Source of the DNA: Streptomyces sp. ISL-98
Lineage (GTDB): Bacteria; Actinomycetota; Actinomycetes; Streptomycetales; Streptomycetaceae
Direction of reading: 5' to 3'
DNA: 36,855 nucleotides
Assembly: GCF_018614055.1 (NCBI RefSeq)
Contig: NZ_JAGGPB010000054.1
Location: 1-36,855 of the forward strand
Shown here: piece after piece, positions 24,752 through 34,273 of the stretch
Position numbering within the stretch: position 1 is the first letter of the stretch
How the letters are laid out: each line of letters begins with the position of its first letter
Position numbers and translations under genes: made by a program
The notes under the pieces: generated by a model
The model's database searches: none
Seen by the model: the letters and a program-made list of their open reading frames with translations, nothing else
What the model was told of the DNA's origin: nothing

Positions 24752-27700
24752 GTGTCGTCCATGCCGCGCAGGCAGTTCCTGCAGTCCACCGCCGGAGCCG
24801 CTGGTGCCGCCGTGGCGGCCGGCGCCGTCGGGAGCGTGGTCACCAGCGCCGCCCCGGCAGGAGCCTCGGCCAACGGCACCCCCACCACGCCGCCCACCCC
24901 ACTCCACCTGACCGCCGCCACCAACGGCGCAGCCACCCCCACCACCCCCCACGGTCCCCTGATCGCCGAGGTCCAGAACACCCTCTGGGCCGTCCCGCGC
25001 GACGGCTCCCCCGCCACCGCCCTCACCCCGCCCGACCTGGAGCCCAGCAGGCCCACCTGTTCGCCCGACGGCCGGCACATCGCCGCCGCCTGCTTCAAGG
25101 CCGAAGGAGGCCAGTTCCACATCTGGGTCATGTCCAGGGACGGTTCGGGCCTGCGCCGACTCACCGACGGCCCCTGGGACGACCGCGCCCCCGCCTGGTC
25201 CCCGGACGGAACCCGCATCGCCTTCTCCTCCGAGCGCGGCGGCGACCCGGTCAAGGGCAGCCCGTACCGCATCTGGTCCGTCGACGTACGCACGGGAAAG
25301 CTCACCCAGCACACCGGCCTGCCCGCACAGCAGGGGCCGGGCCAGGACGCCGCCTGGGAGGACTTCGACCCGGTCTGGCTGCCGGGGCCGGACGGGGGCC
25401 GCATCGTCTTCGTCCGCGGCACCCTGGACGGGACCACCCTCAAGTCCCGCACCATCGCCACCGTCCCGGCCGCCACCACAGGCCCCGTCACCGTCGAACA
25501 CGCCGACCCCGGCCCCGGCAACCTCCTGATGCCCGCCCTCTCCCCGGCCGGCCGCCGCGCGTGGCTGTCCACGCTCGCCCCCGCCCCCGGCCGGTACGAG
25601 CAAGTCACCCTGGTCGTCGACGGGAAGCCGGCCCCGGTGGACGGCGAGATCGCCACCGCGCCGCCCCGTTGGCTGGACGACGAGCGGCTGCTGCTCACCG
25701 TCGACGGCCGCTTCCGCATCCTGCGCCCGCACCGCGACGCCCCCGCCGAGACGGTCGGCTTCACGGCGACCCTGCCCGTCGTACGCCCCCGCTACCGCAC
25801 CAAGACGTACGACTTCGAGCCGGACCGCGCCCGCCCCGTGCGCGGCATCCACCTCCCCGCACTGTCCCCCGACGGTCGCTCCGTCGCCTTCGCTGCCCTC
25901 AACGCCCTCTGGATCGCGCCCACGTCGGGCACTTCGGCGGCACCCCGCAAGCTCATCCAAGCCGCCCCCACCACCTACCTCCAGGGCCCCGTCTGGACCC
26001 CCGACGGACAGGCGCTGCTGTACGTCGACGACCGAGCCGGGCTGAACGCCGTACGCCGCCACGACCTGGCCACCGGCGAAGACAAGGCCCTCACAGGACC
26101 CGGCCGCGTCCACGCCGCGCTCTCCCCGGACGGCAAGCGCCTCGCCGCCCTCGACCTGGCCGGCAACCTGGTCGTACGCGACCTCGGCTCCGGCACCGAG
26201 CAGACCCTCGCCGCCCCGCTCGGCGGCGGCGGACTGCCGGGGCGCCCCAGCTTCTCGCCGGACGGCCGGTACCTCGCGTACTGCGACCGCAACCGCCTCA
26301 ACCTCCGCTTCCGCGAGGGCTACAACCTGATCCGGGTCGTCGACACCACCACCGGCGCCTCCCGCCTCCACCCCCTCGCCCCGCACGTCTCGCTCTCCGA
26401 CCGGTACGCATCCGGCCCCGTCTGGTCCCCCGACGGCCGGACCATGGCCTGCATCAGCGAGTCGGCCCTCTGGCTGCTCCCGGTCCGCCCGGACGGCACG
26501 CCCGACGGCGAACCCCGCCGCGTCACCGCCGACGACGAGCCCGCCGACCACCCCTCCTGGTCCGCGGACTCCCGTACGCTCCTCTACCTCTCCGGCACCC
26601 GCCTGCGCCTGCACCCGCTCGACGGCCGCCCCCGCACCGTCCCCGTCCGCCTCACCTACCGCCGCCAGACCCCGGTCGACACGGTCGTCCACGCCGGCCG
26701 TCTCTGGGACGCGACCGGCGGACCGGTCCGCGAAGACGTCGACATCCTGATCCGCGCCGGCCGGATCACCGCCGTAGAACCCCACCGCCCGGGCCGCCGC
26801 ACCACACGCCGTGTCGACGCCTCCACCCGCACCGTGATCCCGGGCCTGTGGGACACCCACACCCACCCCTGGCAGTACACGTACGGCGCCCGCCAGACCG
26901 CGCTGAACCTCGCGTACGGCATCACGACGACCGTCTCCCTCGCAGGGTTCAGCTACGAACAGGCCCGCCTCCGCGAGGACATCACCGCAGGACGCCTCGC
27001 CGGACCCCGCCTGCTCACCACCGGCGAACTCCTCGACGGCTCCCGCGTGGCGTACAGCATGGCCCGAGCCCACCGCACCCGAGCCGGGCTGCGCCGCTCG
27101 CTGTCCCGGGGCGAGGCCCTCGCCTGGGACTTCGTGAAGACGTACGTCCGCGCCCCCGCCTGGATGATGGAGGAGGCGGCCCGCTTCGGCCACGAGCGCC
27201 TCGGCGTGCTGTCAGGCTCGCACCTCTGCTCGCAGGGCATCCAGACCGGCCAGGACCTGACCACCCACCTCGTCGCCACGGAACGCTCCGACCACGGGCA
27301 CGGCGCGACCGCCGGGGGCCGCACCCACCAGGACACCGTGGAGAACTACACCCGCGGCGGCATGCGCCTGGTGGAGACCCCCTTCACGGCGACCCACCTG
27401 CTCGCCGACAGCCCGGAACTCGCCGACGACCCACGGGTCACCGCGATGATGCCGCCATGGGACGCCCAGGCCGTCCGCGCGCAGGCATCAAGGACACCGG
27501 CCCCGACGGAACGCCTGGCCCTGCGCCGCGAAATGGACACCGTACGTACCGTGCTCAAGGGCGGCGGCCAGGTAGCCCTGGGCACGGATTCACCGCTCAC
27601 CCCAGTGGGCCTCTTCCTGCACCTGGCCCTGCGCGCCCTGGTACGCCACGGCCTCACTCCGGCCGAAGCCCTCCTCACGGCCACTGCGATCCCGGCGAAG

Positions 27701-27937
27701 GTGTTCGGCGCGGAAAAGGACCTGGGCACGGTAGAGCCCGGCAGGCTGGCGGACCTGACGATCACTGCCGGCGACCCGTTCACGGACTTCGACGACCTGG
27801 CGAGGACGGACCGGGTACTGATCGCCGGCCGGGTTCACGACCGTGCGGACCTGGAGCGTACGTACGCAGGAACCTCCGTCGCACCCAAGAGCTGGTCGGC
27901 GACCGCGGACCAGATGCGCCGTGGCGGCTGCTGCTGA
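24752..27937 (+). CDS. Tat-exported TolB-like beta-propeller / amidohydrolase protein
   Basis: A 1061-residue protein. PRRQFLQSTAGAAGAAVAAG near the N-terminus is a twin-arginine signal, so it is folded before export. Residues of about 60-640 contain repeated TolB/WD40-type blades (for example WSPDGTRIAFSSERGG, LSPDGRSVAFAAL, WSPDGRTMACISE). The C-terminal 420 residues are a metal-dependent amidohydrolase with VIPGLWDTHTHPW (HxH), FVKTYV (candidate bridging lysine), SGSHLC (metal His), and LGTDSPL (catalytic Asp). Relatives act as dipeptidases or imidazolonepropionase-like enzymes; the substrate is unknown. GTG 24752 has AGGGGG six bases before it; ATG 24761 is too far from it. Confidence 0.85.
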   Translation: MSSMPRRQFLQSTAGAAGAAVAAGAVGSVVTSAAPAGASANGTPTTPPTPLHLTAATNGAATPTTPHGPLIAEVQNTLWAVPRDGSPATALTPPDLEPSRPTCSPDGRHIAAACFKAEGGQFHIWVMSRDGSGLRRLTDGPWDDRAPAWSPDGTRIAFSSERGGDPVKGSPYRIWSVDVRTGKLTQHTGLPAQQGPGQDAAWEDFDPVWLPGPDGGRIVFVRGTLDGTTLKSRTIATVPAATTGPVTVEHADPGPGNLLMPALSPAGRRAWLSTLAPAPGRYEQVTLVVDGKPAPVDGEIATAPPRWLDDERLLLTVDGRFRILRPHRDAPAETVGFTATLPVVRPRYRTKTYDFEPDRARPVRGIHLPALSPDGRSVAFAALNALWIAPTSGTSAAPRKLIQAAPTTYLQGPVWTPDGQALLYVDDRAGLNAVRRHDLATGEDKALTGPGRVHAALSPDGKRLAALDLAGNLVVRDLGSGTEQTLAAPLGGGGLPGRPSFSPDGRYLAYCDRNRLNLRFREGYNLIRVVDTTTGASRLHPLAPHVSLSDRYASGPVWSPDGRTMACISESALWLLPVRPDGTPDGEPRRVTADDEPADHPSWSADSRTLLYLSGTRLRLHPLDGRPRTVPVRLTYRRQTPVDTVVHAGRLWDATGGPVREDVDILIRAGRITAVEPHRPGRRTTRRVDASTRTVIPGLWDTHTHPWQYTYGARQTALNLAYGITTTVSLAGFSYEQARLREDITAGRLAGPRLLTTGELLDGSRVAYSMARAHRTRAGLRRSLSRGEALAWDFVKTYVRAPAWMMEEAARFGHERLGVLSGSHLCSQGIQTGQDLTTHLVATERSDHGHGATAGGRTHQDTVENYTRGGMRLVETPFTATHLLADSPELADDPRVTAMMPPWDAQAVRAQASRTPAPTERLALRREMDTVRTVLKGGGQVALGTDSPLTPVGLFLHLALRALVRHGLTPAEALLTATAIPAKVFGAEKDLGTVEPGRLADLTITAGDPFTDFDDLARTDRVLIAGRVHDRADLERTYAGTSVAPKSWSATADQMRRGGCC

Positions 27938-27952
27938 CGCAGAGGGCGTCCG

Positions 27953-28099
27953 TCAGGTACTCGGGGTCTGGCAGGCCGGGCAGAGTTCGTAGCGGCCATT
28001 GTTTACTACGCTTCCCCAGCCGAGGCACTTGTCACAGTCACGGGCTCGGGAGAGGTTCACACGGGGTGCAGGAGCGTTGGGGTGGGCTCCATTGGTCAT
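27953..28099 (-). CDS. Small zinc-ribbon protein, 48 residues
   Basis: Translation on the minus strand gives a 48-residue protein with CDKC, then 13 residues later the spaced pair CPAC. The two CxxC knuckles surround LGWGSVVNNGRYEL, which looks like a single zinc ribbon. GAGGA stands before the ATG, and TTGCAT-17-CATAGT lies 37 bases upstream. This promoter and ribosome site make it a credible gene despite its size. It ends convergently against the amidohydrolase gene. Function is not known; small zinc-ribbon proteins may bind nucleic acid or partner proteins. Confidence 0.72.
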   Translation of the reverse strand: MTNGAHPNAPAPRVNLSRARDCDKCLGWGSVVNNGRYELCPACQTPST

Positions 28100-28135
28100 C
28101 AGATCGTCCTCGGGTGGAGGGCCAGGCATGGCAAA

Positions 28136-28164
28136 ACTATGACATATGGTGCATATCTATGCAA
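28136..28164 (-). promoter_or_regulatory. Promoter of the zinc-ribbon gene
   Basis: On the minus strand TTGCAT (28164-28159), a 17-base spacer and CATAGT (28141-28136) lie in an AT-rich pocket upstream of the small gene. Confidence 0.55.
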
Positions 28165-28187
28165 GAACCTGGGCCCGGAAACGCCAA

Positions 28188-28217
28188 TGGGCGCCCTTCC
28201 CGAAGGAAGGGCGCCCA
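28188..28217 (-). terminator. Terminator of the second tRNA-Lys
   Basis: TGGGCGCCCTTCC (28188-28200) and its exact complement (28205-28217) form a 13-bp stem with a 4-base loop, 21 bases past the tRNA 3' end. Confidence 0.85.
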
Positions 28218-28238
28218 CGTCAGGCGATTGCCTCGCTG

Positions 28239-28312
28239 TGCGCCGCCAGGGACTCGAACCCCGGACCCGCTGATTAAGAGTCAGCTGCTCTAACCAACTG
28301 AGCTAGCGGCGC
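28239..28312 (-). tRNA. tRNA-Lys (anticodon CUU), second copy
   Basis: Identical over all 74 bases to the tRNA at 17003-17076, in the same orientation. CCA is not encoded. An AT-rich TACTAT box (28329-28324 on the minus strand) upstream may be its -10 element. Confidence 0.96.
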
Positions 28313-28373
28313 TTGACTCGTAAATAGTACCTGGTCCGCGGGGGTGCCCCGGACCAGCCCCGAGTCGTCCGGG

Positions 28374-29132
28374 TCACAGTGCCAGCGACAGCGCCATCGG
28401 GGCCGCACCGCGGTTGAGGCGGTCCGCCGCCGCGCGCAGGCGGTGGGCGTGTTCGATCGGAAGGGACAAGGCCAGGCAGCCCACGGCGGAGCCGGCCGTG
28501 AGCGGTACGGCTGCGCAGACCGTGCCCAGTGCGTACTCCTGGAGGTCGAGCACCGGGACTGTGGGCGGGTGGCTGTCCAGTGTGGAGAACAGGACGCGCT
28601 CGTTGGTGATTGTTTTTGAAGTGAGGCGGGCTGTCTTGTGGCGCGACAGGTGGTCGCGGCGGCCGTTCTGGTCGAGCTGGGTCAGCAGGCACTTGCCGAT
28701 CGCGCTCGCGTGAGCGGCGGATCTGAAGTCGACCCACTCGTTGACCTTGGGAGTGCGCGGCCCCTCGGCGACCTGCACGACCTTGATCTCGCCGTCGATG
28801 TAGCGGCTCATGTAGATCGCCGCGCCCACCGAGTCGCGGAGCTGGTCGAGGGTCTGCTGGAGCTTGGCCTGGAGGGCCGCGCTGCGGGTCGTTCCGGACC
28901 CGAGGAGGACGAGCGAGTCGCCGACGACGTACGCGCCGTCCGTGACCTGCTCGACGTAACCCTCGCGGCGGAGCATCAGCAGCAGGGAGGCGAGGTGGGC
29001 GGTCGGGAGACCGGTCTCGCGGGCGATCTGGACATCGGTCACACCACTCCCGTGCCTGGAGACCGTCTCCAGCACGCGGAGGGCGTACTGCACCGAATGG
29101 AACGGTGCGGTCGGCTCCGGCTTCAGCGGCAC
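28374..29132 (-). CDS. IclR-family transcriptional regulator
   Basis: A 252-residue regulator. The winged helix-turn-helix (about residues 12-75) contains SVQYALRVLETVSRHGSGVTD and REGYVEQVTDGAYVVGD. The effector domain includes ASAIGKCLL, typical of IclR proteins. It is preceded by AGGGGG and starts with GTG. It follows the ehu-type operon on the same strand, behind a terminator-like hairpin, and is the only regulator near the right-hand catabolic genes. It probably controls them, with the ligand being the imported compound or a product. Confidence 0.88.
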   Translation of the reverse strand: MPLKPEPTAPFHSVQYALRVLETVSRHGSGVTDVQIARETGLPTAHLASLLLMLRREGYVEQVTDGAYVVGDSLVLLGSGTTRSAALQAKLQQTLDQLRDSVGAAIYMSRYIDGEIKVVQVAEGPRTPKVNEWVDFRSAAHASAIGKCLLTQLDQNGRRDHLSRHKTARLTSKTITNERVLFSTLDSHPPTVPVLDLQEYALGTVCAAVPLTAGSAVGCLALSLPIEHAHRLRAAADRLNRGAAPMALSLAL

Positions 29133-29217
29133 GGTTTCCCCCTAGCAGGTTGTGACCGTATGCATCCGTTCCACGATAGCCGCCAAGACACCGCAGGTGG
29201 GCCTGTGTTGAAGAGAT

Positions 29218-29258
29218 TGGTGGCGCGCCCCGGGCGCGTACGCTGGGGCGCGCCACCA
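29218..29258 (-). terminator. Terminator-like hairpin behind ehuA
   Basis: TGGTGGCGCGCCCC (29218-29231) and its exact complement (29245-29258) enclose 13 bases. It lies between ehuA and the IclR gene, both on the minus strand. There is no strong T-run, so it may only attenuate. Confidence 0.6.
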
Positions 29259-29296
29259 GGGCATATGCCATGGTCATGGTCTGGCGCGAGAAGGGG

Positions 29297-30071
<775 letters not shown>

Positions 30072-30082
<11 letters not shown>

Positions 30083-30722
30083 GACGACGCTCCAGGACTC
30101 GCAGGAGAAGAGAAGCCGGGTAGGCGATGAGGATGAAGGCGACGCCGACGACGGTCAGCGGCTCGGTGTACTGGAAGGTCTCCGCGCTGGCCAGCTTGTA
30201 CTGCTGGAGCATCTCCAGCACGCCGATTGCTCCCAGCAGCGGAGTGTCCTTCAGCATGGAGATCACGTAATTGCCCAGCGCGGGCACGATCCTGCGGATC
30301 GCCTGCGGCAGGATCACCGCGAACCAGGTGCGGCCGACGGGCAGGCTGAGCGCGGTGGCCGCCTCCCACTGCCCGGCCGGTACGGCCTCGATGCCGGCCC
30401 GGTAGACCTGTGCGGTGTACGTCGAGTAGTGCAGCCCGATCGCGATCGTGCCGGTGGTCAGCTCCGAGAACTGCACACCCCACTCCGGCAATACGAAGAA
30501 GAAAAAGAACAGCTGCACGAGCAGCGGCGTGTTCCGGATGAACTCGGTGACGATGTTCACCGGCCAGCGGACCCAGCGGGGGCCGCGGTAGCTGACCGCC
30601 CAGACCAGGCCGAGCGTGAACGAGAGCAGCGAGCCGAGCACGAGGACCTGGAGCGTGACGAGCACGCCGTCCCAGAACGCCGGCATGAAGTCCGCGACGG
30701 CGGACCAGTCCCAGTTGTTCAT
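30072..30722 (-). CDS. ehuD: Ectoine-type ABC importer permease (EhuD-like)
   Basis: A 216-residue HisM-type amino acid permease with about five transmembrane helices. It starts MNNWDWSAVADFMPAFWDG, which resembles EhuD, and carries the EFIRNTPLLVQLFFFFFVLP segment and the coupling loop EAATALSLPVGRTWFAVILP. The ATG overlaps the ehuC stop by 4 bp. Pairs with the preceding permease in the membrane. Confidence 0.84.
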
Positions 30723-31387
30723 CGCACCCCTCCGGCGGTGATCCCGATGCCGGCTTTGGTCTTGCGCTCAAGCGCCCGCATGCCCCGGGTGAGGACGAAC
30801 GCGAGCACGAAGTAGATGCCCAGGGTCACCGTGTAGATCTCGGCGCTCTCCTGAGTGGCCAGCCGTACGAGGTAGGCGGCGAACGACGTGTCCGCGACGC
30901 CGAGCAGCGACACCAGCGCGGTGCCCTTGAGCAGCTCGATCAGCAGGTTGTTGAACGGCGGGATCATCTCCGGCACCGCCTGCGGCAGCAGGATCAGCCG
31001 CATCCGCTGCCAGGGCGTGAAGCTGAGCGCGACGCCCGCCTCGCGCTGGGCCGGGCTCACGGAGTTCAGCGCACCGCGCACGACCTCGGCGCCGTACGCC
31101 CCGTACGAGAGGCCGAGCGCCAGGACGGCAGCCCACATCGGGACCAGGGCCCAGCCGAAGAGTCCCGGCATCACGAAGAACAGCCAGAACATCAGCACCA
31201 GCGCGGACGTGCCCCGGAAGACCTCGGTGTAGAAGCCCGCCAGGAAGCGGACGAAGCGCGAGCGGTGCGTGCGGGCCAGGCCGATGCCGAAGGCCACGAC
31301 GGTGGCGAGCGCGGCGCTGTACACGGTGAGCTGGATGGTGATCCAGATCCCGGGGAGTATCCAGTGTGTCCACAGTCCGGCTGTCAT
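30719..31387 (-). CDS. ehuC: Ectoine-type ABC importer permease (EhuC-like)
   Basis: A 222-residue amino acid permease with GIWITIQLTVYSAALATVVA, EVFRGTSALVLMFWLFFVMP and the loop EAGVALSFTPWQRMRLILLP. It matches EhuC in opening and order. ATG 31387 overlaps the ehuB stop (ATGA) with GAGGAG upstream and is preferred to GTG 31393. The chain of overlaps from ehuB to ehuA indicates one transcript. Confidence 0.84.
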   Translation of the reverse strand: MTAGLWTHWILPGIWITIQLTVYSAALATVVAFGIGLARTHRSRFVRFLAGFYTEVFRGTSALVLMFWLFFVMPGLFGWALVPMWAAVLALGLSYGAYGAEVVRGALNSVSPAQREAGVALSFTPWQRMRLILLPQAVPEMIPPFNNLLIELLKGTALVSLLGVADTSFAAYLVRLATQESAEIYTVTLGIYFVLAFVLTRGMRALERKTKAGIGITAGGVR

Positions 31388-32286
31388 TTGCACAGCTCCT
31401 CTGCGGTCATCGTGGTCATCTCCGCCTCGGTGAAGCCGAACGGCCGGAGGATCCGGAAGAGCTCACCGCTCTTCTTCATCTTGTGGATCTCCACATTGAA
31501 GGCGTCGCGCAGTTCCTCGTCGCCGCGACGGAAGGCGAAGCCGCCGCCGTCGACCTTCTTCTCGCCGTCCACGAGCGGTGCGAACGGCTTCGTCGCCTCG
31601 GCCCCGGTGCTCTTCTTCACGACGCCGCGCCCGGTGAGCGCGGTGCCCGCGAAGACATCGACGCGGCCGGACTCCACGGCGTTCAGGCCCGCGACCGGGT
31701 CCGGGAAGATGGTGATCTCCTTGCGCGGGACGCCTGCCGCGATCGCATAGTCGATCTCGGCGTATCCGGCGCCGGTGGCGATCTTCGCCTTGGCCTCGAC
31801 CACGTCCTGGTACGACCGGAGGTTCTTCGGGTTGCCCTTGCGCACGATGAACGAATCGAGCATCTGATACTCGGGGTCGGCGAATATGACCTCCGCGCAG
31901 CGCTCCTTGTTGATGTACATCCCGGCCGAAACCACATCGAACTGCTGCGAGTTGAGGCCCGGGATCAGCGAGCCGAAGTCGGTGGGCGCGGGCAGTACGT
32001 TGGGGACGCCGAGGCGCTTGAATATCACCTTGGCCAGTTCCACGGCCTCGCCGGTGAACTCGCCCTGCTCGTCGATGTATCCGTACGGGACCTCGCCCGC
32101 GATGCCGAGCCGCACAGTGCCCTGCGACTTCAGCCGGGCGAGCGTATTGCCCGACGGGACCTTGCTGCAGCCTGCCGCGCCGAGCGCCCCCGCAGCGCCC
32201 AGCGCCGCCGTGCCGAGCAGGAGGGACCGGCGGCGCATCGAGTGTCTGGTTGTCTTCCTTGAGTCGTTCCCAGGTGGTGAAGCCAT
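31384..32286 (-). CDS. ehuB: Ectoine-type solute-binding lipoprotein (EhuB-like)
   Basis: About 300 residues. The signal peptide MRRRSLLLGTAALGAAGALG ends in the lipobox GAAGC. The mature part is an SBP_bac_3 domain (TVRLGIAGEVPYGYIDEQGE, FDVVSAGMYINKERC, TGRGVVKKSTGA). The phrase VSAGMYINKERC recalls ectoine-binding EhuB. ATG 32286 is the listed start; ATG 32238, directly before the twin arginines, is equally possible, and neither has a good ribosome site. First gene of ehuBCDA and divergent from the DUF3830 gene, which shares its roughly 100-bp control region. Confidence 0.82.
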   Translation of the reverse strand: MASPPGNDSRKTTRHSMRRRSLLLGTAALGAAGALGAAGCSKVPSGNTLARLKSQGTVRLGIAGEVPYGYIDEQGEFTGEAVELAKVIFKRLGVPNVLPAPTDFGSLIPGLNSQQFDVVSAGMYINKERCAEVIFADPEYQMLDSFIVRKGNPKNLRSYQDVVEAKAKIATGAGYAEIDYAIAAGVPRKEITIFPDPVAGLNAVESGRVDVFAGTALTGRGVVKKSTGAEATKPFAPLVDGEKKVDGGGFAFRRGDEELRDAFNVEIHKMKKSGELFRILRPFGFTEAEMTTMTAEELCK

Positions 32287-32382
32287 GGGCGCGCGGCTAC
32301 CCGGGTCCACGCGAGGTATGCCGATGAATTCCAGCCCCTGATACGGGGGATACGCCCTTGACCGGTTGGGGACGATGGGGGA

Positions 32383-32895
32383 ATGACCGACCGATTCGTG
32401 GACGTATCGCTCGACAAGCGCGGTGTGCGCTGCACCGCGAAACTGCTCGACGACCGGGCGCCGCTGACCTGCGCGGCCGTGTGGGAGGCGCTTCCGCTGG
32501 GCGGGGACGTCTATCACGCGAAGTACGCCCGTAATGAGATCTACGCCCTTGTTCCTCCGTTCGCCGCGCAGGAGCCGCCGCTGGAGAACCCGACCGTCAC
32601 CCCCATCCCCGGCGACCTCTGCTATTTCGCCTTCTCCGACACCCAGCTCGGCACGTCGTCCCACGGCTACGGCCCCAAGGCCGCCCTCCAGGGCGGCCAA
32701 GGGGTCGTCGACCTCGCACTCTTCTACGAACGCAACAACCTGCTGCTCAACGGCGATACGGGCTGGGTCCCCGGCATCGTCTGGGGCACCGTCGTCGACG
32801 GCCTCGACCGGATGGCCGAGGCCTGCCAGGACCTCTGGCGGTCCGGTGCGGTCGGCGAGACCCTCACCTTCAGGCGGGGACAGGCGCCGGGGTGA
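32383..32895 (+). CDS. DUF3830 family protein (cyclophilin-like fold)
   Basis: A 170-residue protein. Features seen are CTAKLLDDRAPLTCAAVWEALPL near the start, a HAKYARNEIYALVPPF block, and PGDLCYFAFSDTQ, which fit my memory of DUF3830. That family is placed in a cyclophilin-like structural superfamily and has no established reaction. It tends to occur beside amidase, hydantoinase or Asp/Glu-racemase genes, as it does here. Its last 26 bp overlap the end of the convergent amidase gene. Expressed divergently from ehuB, so it is probably co-regulated with uptake. Confidence 0.75.
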   Translation: MTDRFVDVSLDKRGVRCTAKLLDDRAPLTCAAVWEALPLGGDVYHAKYARNEIYALVPPFAAQEPPLENPTVTPIPGDLCYFAFSDTQLGTSSHGYGPKAALQGGQGVVDLALFYERNNLLLNGDTGWVPGIVWGTVVDGLDRMAEACQDLWRSGAVGETLTFRRGQAPG

Positions 32896-34273
32896 TGCTC
32901 GTGATCCCCGTCCCGTAGAGCGCGTGCGCCGCGCGCAGCACCAGATCGTCCCGGTGGCGCGCGGCCACCAGCTGTACGCCGATGGGCAGCCCGTCGGCGT
33001 CCGTCCCGCACGGCACGGTCGCGGCGGGCTGCTGGGTCATGTTGAAGGGGTACGTGAACGGGGTCCACCCCGTCCAGCGCCGGTGGCCCGACCCCTCCGG
33101 CACCTCGACGCCCGCCTCGAAGGCGGTGATCGGCAGGGTCGGTGTGACCAGCAGGTCGTACGTTGTGTGGAAGCGGCCCATGCGACGGCCAAGATCCGTG
33201 CGTACGTCGACGGCCGCGAGGTAATCCAGTGCGCTGTGCCGGGCGCCCCTGGCGGCAATCTCGCGCAGGCCCGGATCCAGCAGGTCACGCTGCTCCTTGC
33301 CGAAGTGCTGCACCAGGCGCGCGGCCCCGCTGAACCACAGCGTGTGGAAGGCCTCCATTGGTTCGGTCCAGTCCGGGTCCGCTTCCTCGACGTACGCCCC
33401 CGACTCGGCCAGCTTTCCGACCGCCGCACGCACCGCCGCCGCCACGTCGGGCCGTACCGCCACCTGCCCGCCGAGCGACGGCGAGTACGCCACGCGCAGG
33501 CCCTTCACGCCGCCCTCCAGGGCCGCGCTCGCGCTCTCGGCGGGCGCGAGCTGCGACCAGTCGCGCCAGTCCGGGCCGCTCATGGCGTCGAGCAGCAGCG
33601 CCGCGTCCGCCGCGTCCCGGGTCATCGGGCCCGCGTGCGCGAGTGTGCCGAAGGGGCTGGAGGGGAAGAGCGGCACCCGCCCGTACGTCGGCTTCAGCGC
33701 GAAGATCCCGCAGAAGGACGCCGGGATACGGACCGAACCCCCGCCGTCCGTGCCCACCGACAGCGGGACCGCGCCGAGCGCCACGGCCGCCGCGCTGCCG
33801 CCGCTGGAGCCGCCCGACGTGCGCGAGAGGTCGTACGGATTGCGCGTCACACCGCTCAGCGGTGAGTCGGTGACGCCCTTCCAGCCGAACTCGGGCGTCG
33901 TCGTCTTGCCGAGGAAGACCGCGCCGTTCTCGCGCAGCCGCGCGACCACCGGCGCGTCCACGTCCCAGCTCCCTTGCCGCTGTGCGGTCTTCGAGCCCCG
34001 CAGGGTCGGCCCGCCGCGCATCAGGAAGACGTCCTTCACCGATACGGGCACGCCGTCGACCAGTCCCGTCGGCTCCTTCCTGCGCCACCGCTCGGCGGAC
34101 GCCTCCGCCTGCGCCATGGCCTCGTCGGCGTCGACCCGTACGAAGGCGTTGACCAGCGGTTCCACGGCCTCGATCCGGTCCAGGGCCGCGCGGGTCGCGT
34201 CGACGGGGGAGAACTCACCCTTCTCGTAGCCGGCCAGGAGTTGACGTGCGGTCAGTGCGCTCAGCTCAGTCAT
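32870..34273 (-). CDS. Amidase-signature family amidase
   Basis: A 467-residue amidase. The Ser-cisSer-Lys triad is visible: Lys in GVPVSVKDVFLMRGG, the Gly/Ser-rich block RTSGGSSGGSAAAVALG, and the nucleophile region SVGTDGGGSVRIPASFCG. These enzymes hydrolyse amides to acid plus ammonia. ATG 34273 overlaps the stop of the upstream dehydrogenase gene by 8 bp, so the two are translated together. In context it could open or deamidate the imported compound or an intermediate. Misannotation as GatA is possible, but no GatB or GatC is near. Confidence 0.9.
   Translation of the reverse strand: MTELSALTARQLLAGYEKGEFSPVDATRAALDRIEAVEPLVNAFVRVDADEAMAQAEASAERWRRKEPTGLVDGVPVSVKDVFLMRGGPTLRGSKTAQRQGSWDVDAPVVARLRENGAVFLGKTTTPEFGWKGVTDSPLSGVTRNPYDLSRTSGGSSGGSAAAVALGAVPLSVGTDGGGSVRIPASFCGIFALKPTYGRVPLFPSSPFGTLAHAGPMTRDAADAALLLDAMSGPDWRDWSQLAPAESASAALEGGVKGLRVAYSPSLGGQVAVRPDVAAAVRAAVGKLAESGAYVEEADPDWTEPMEAFHTLWFSGAARLVQHFGKEQRDLLDPGLREIAARGARHSALDYLAAVDVRTDLGRRMGRFHTTYDLLVTPTLPITAFEAGVEVPEGSGHRRWTGWTPFTYPFNMTQQPAATVPCGTDADGLPIGVQLVAARHRDDLVLRAAHALYGTGITSITPAPVPA

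Noticed and set aside
24530..27193. Very long open frame antisense to the amidohydrolase gene
   Set aside because: High GC suppresses stops in antisense frames. The product is low-complexity Gly/Val/Ala/Asp with no domain, while the sense strand encodes clear propeller and amidohydrolase motifs.
17003..28312. Integrative element between the two tRNA-Lys genes
   Set aside because: No integrase, excisionase, replication or transfer genes lie between them, and the genes are typical chromosomal ones.
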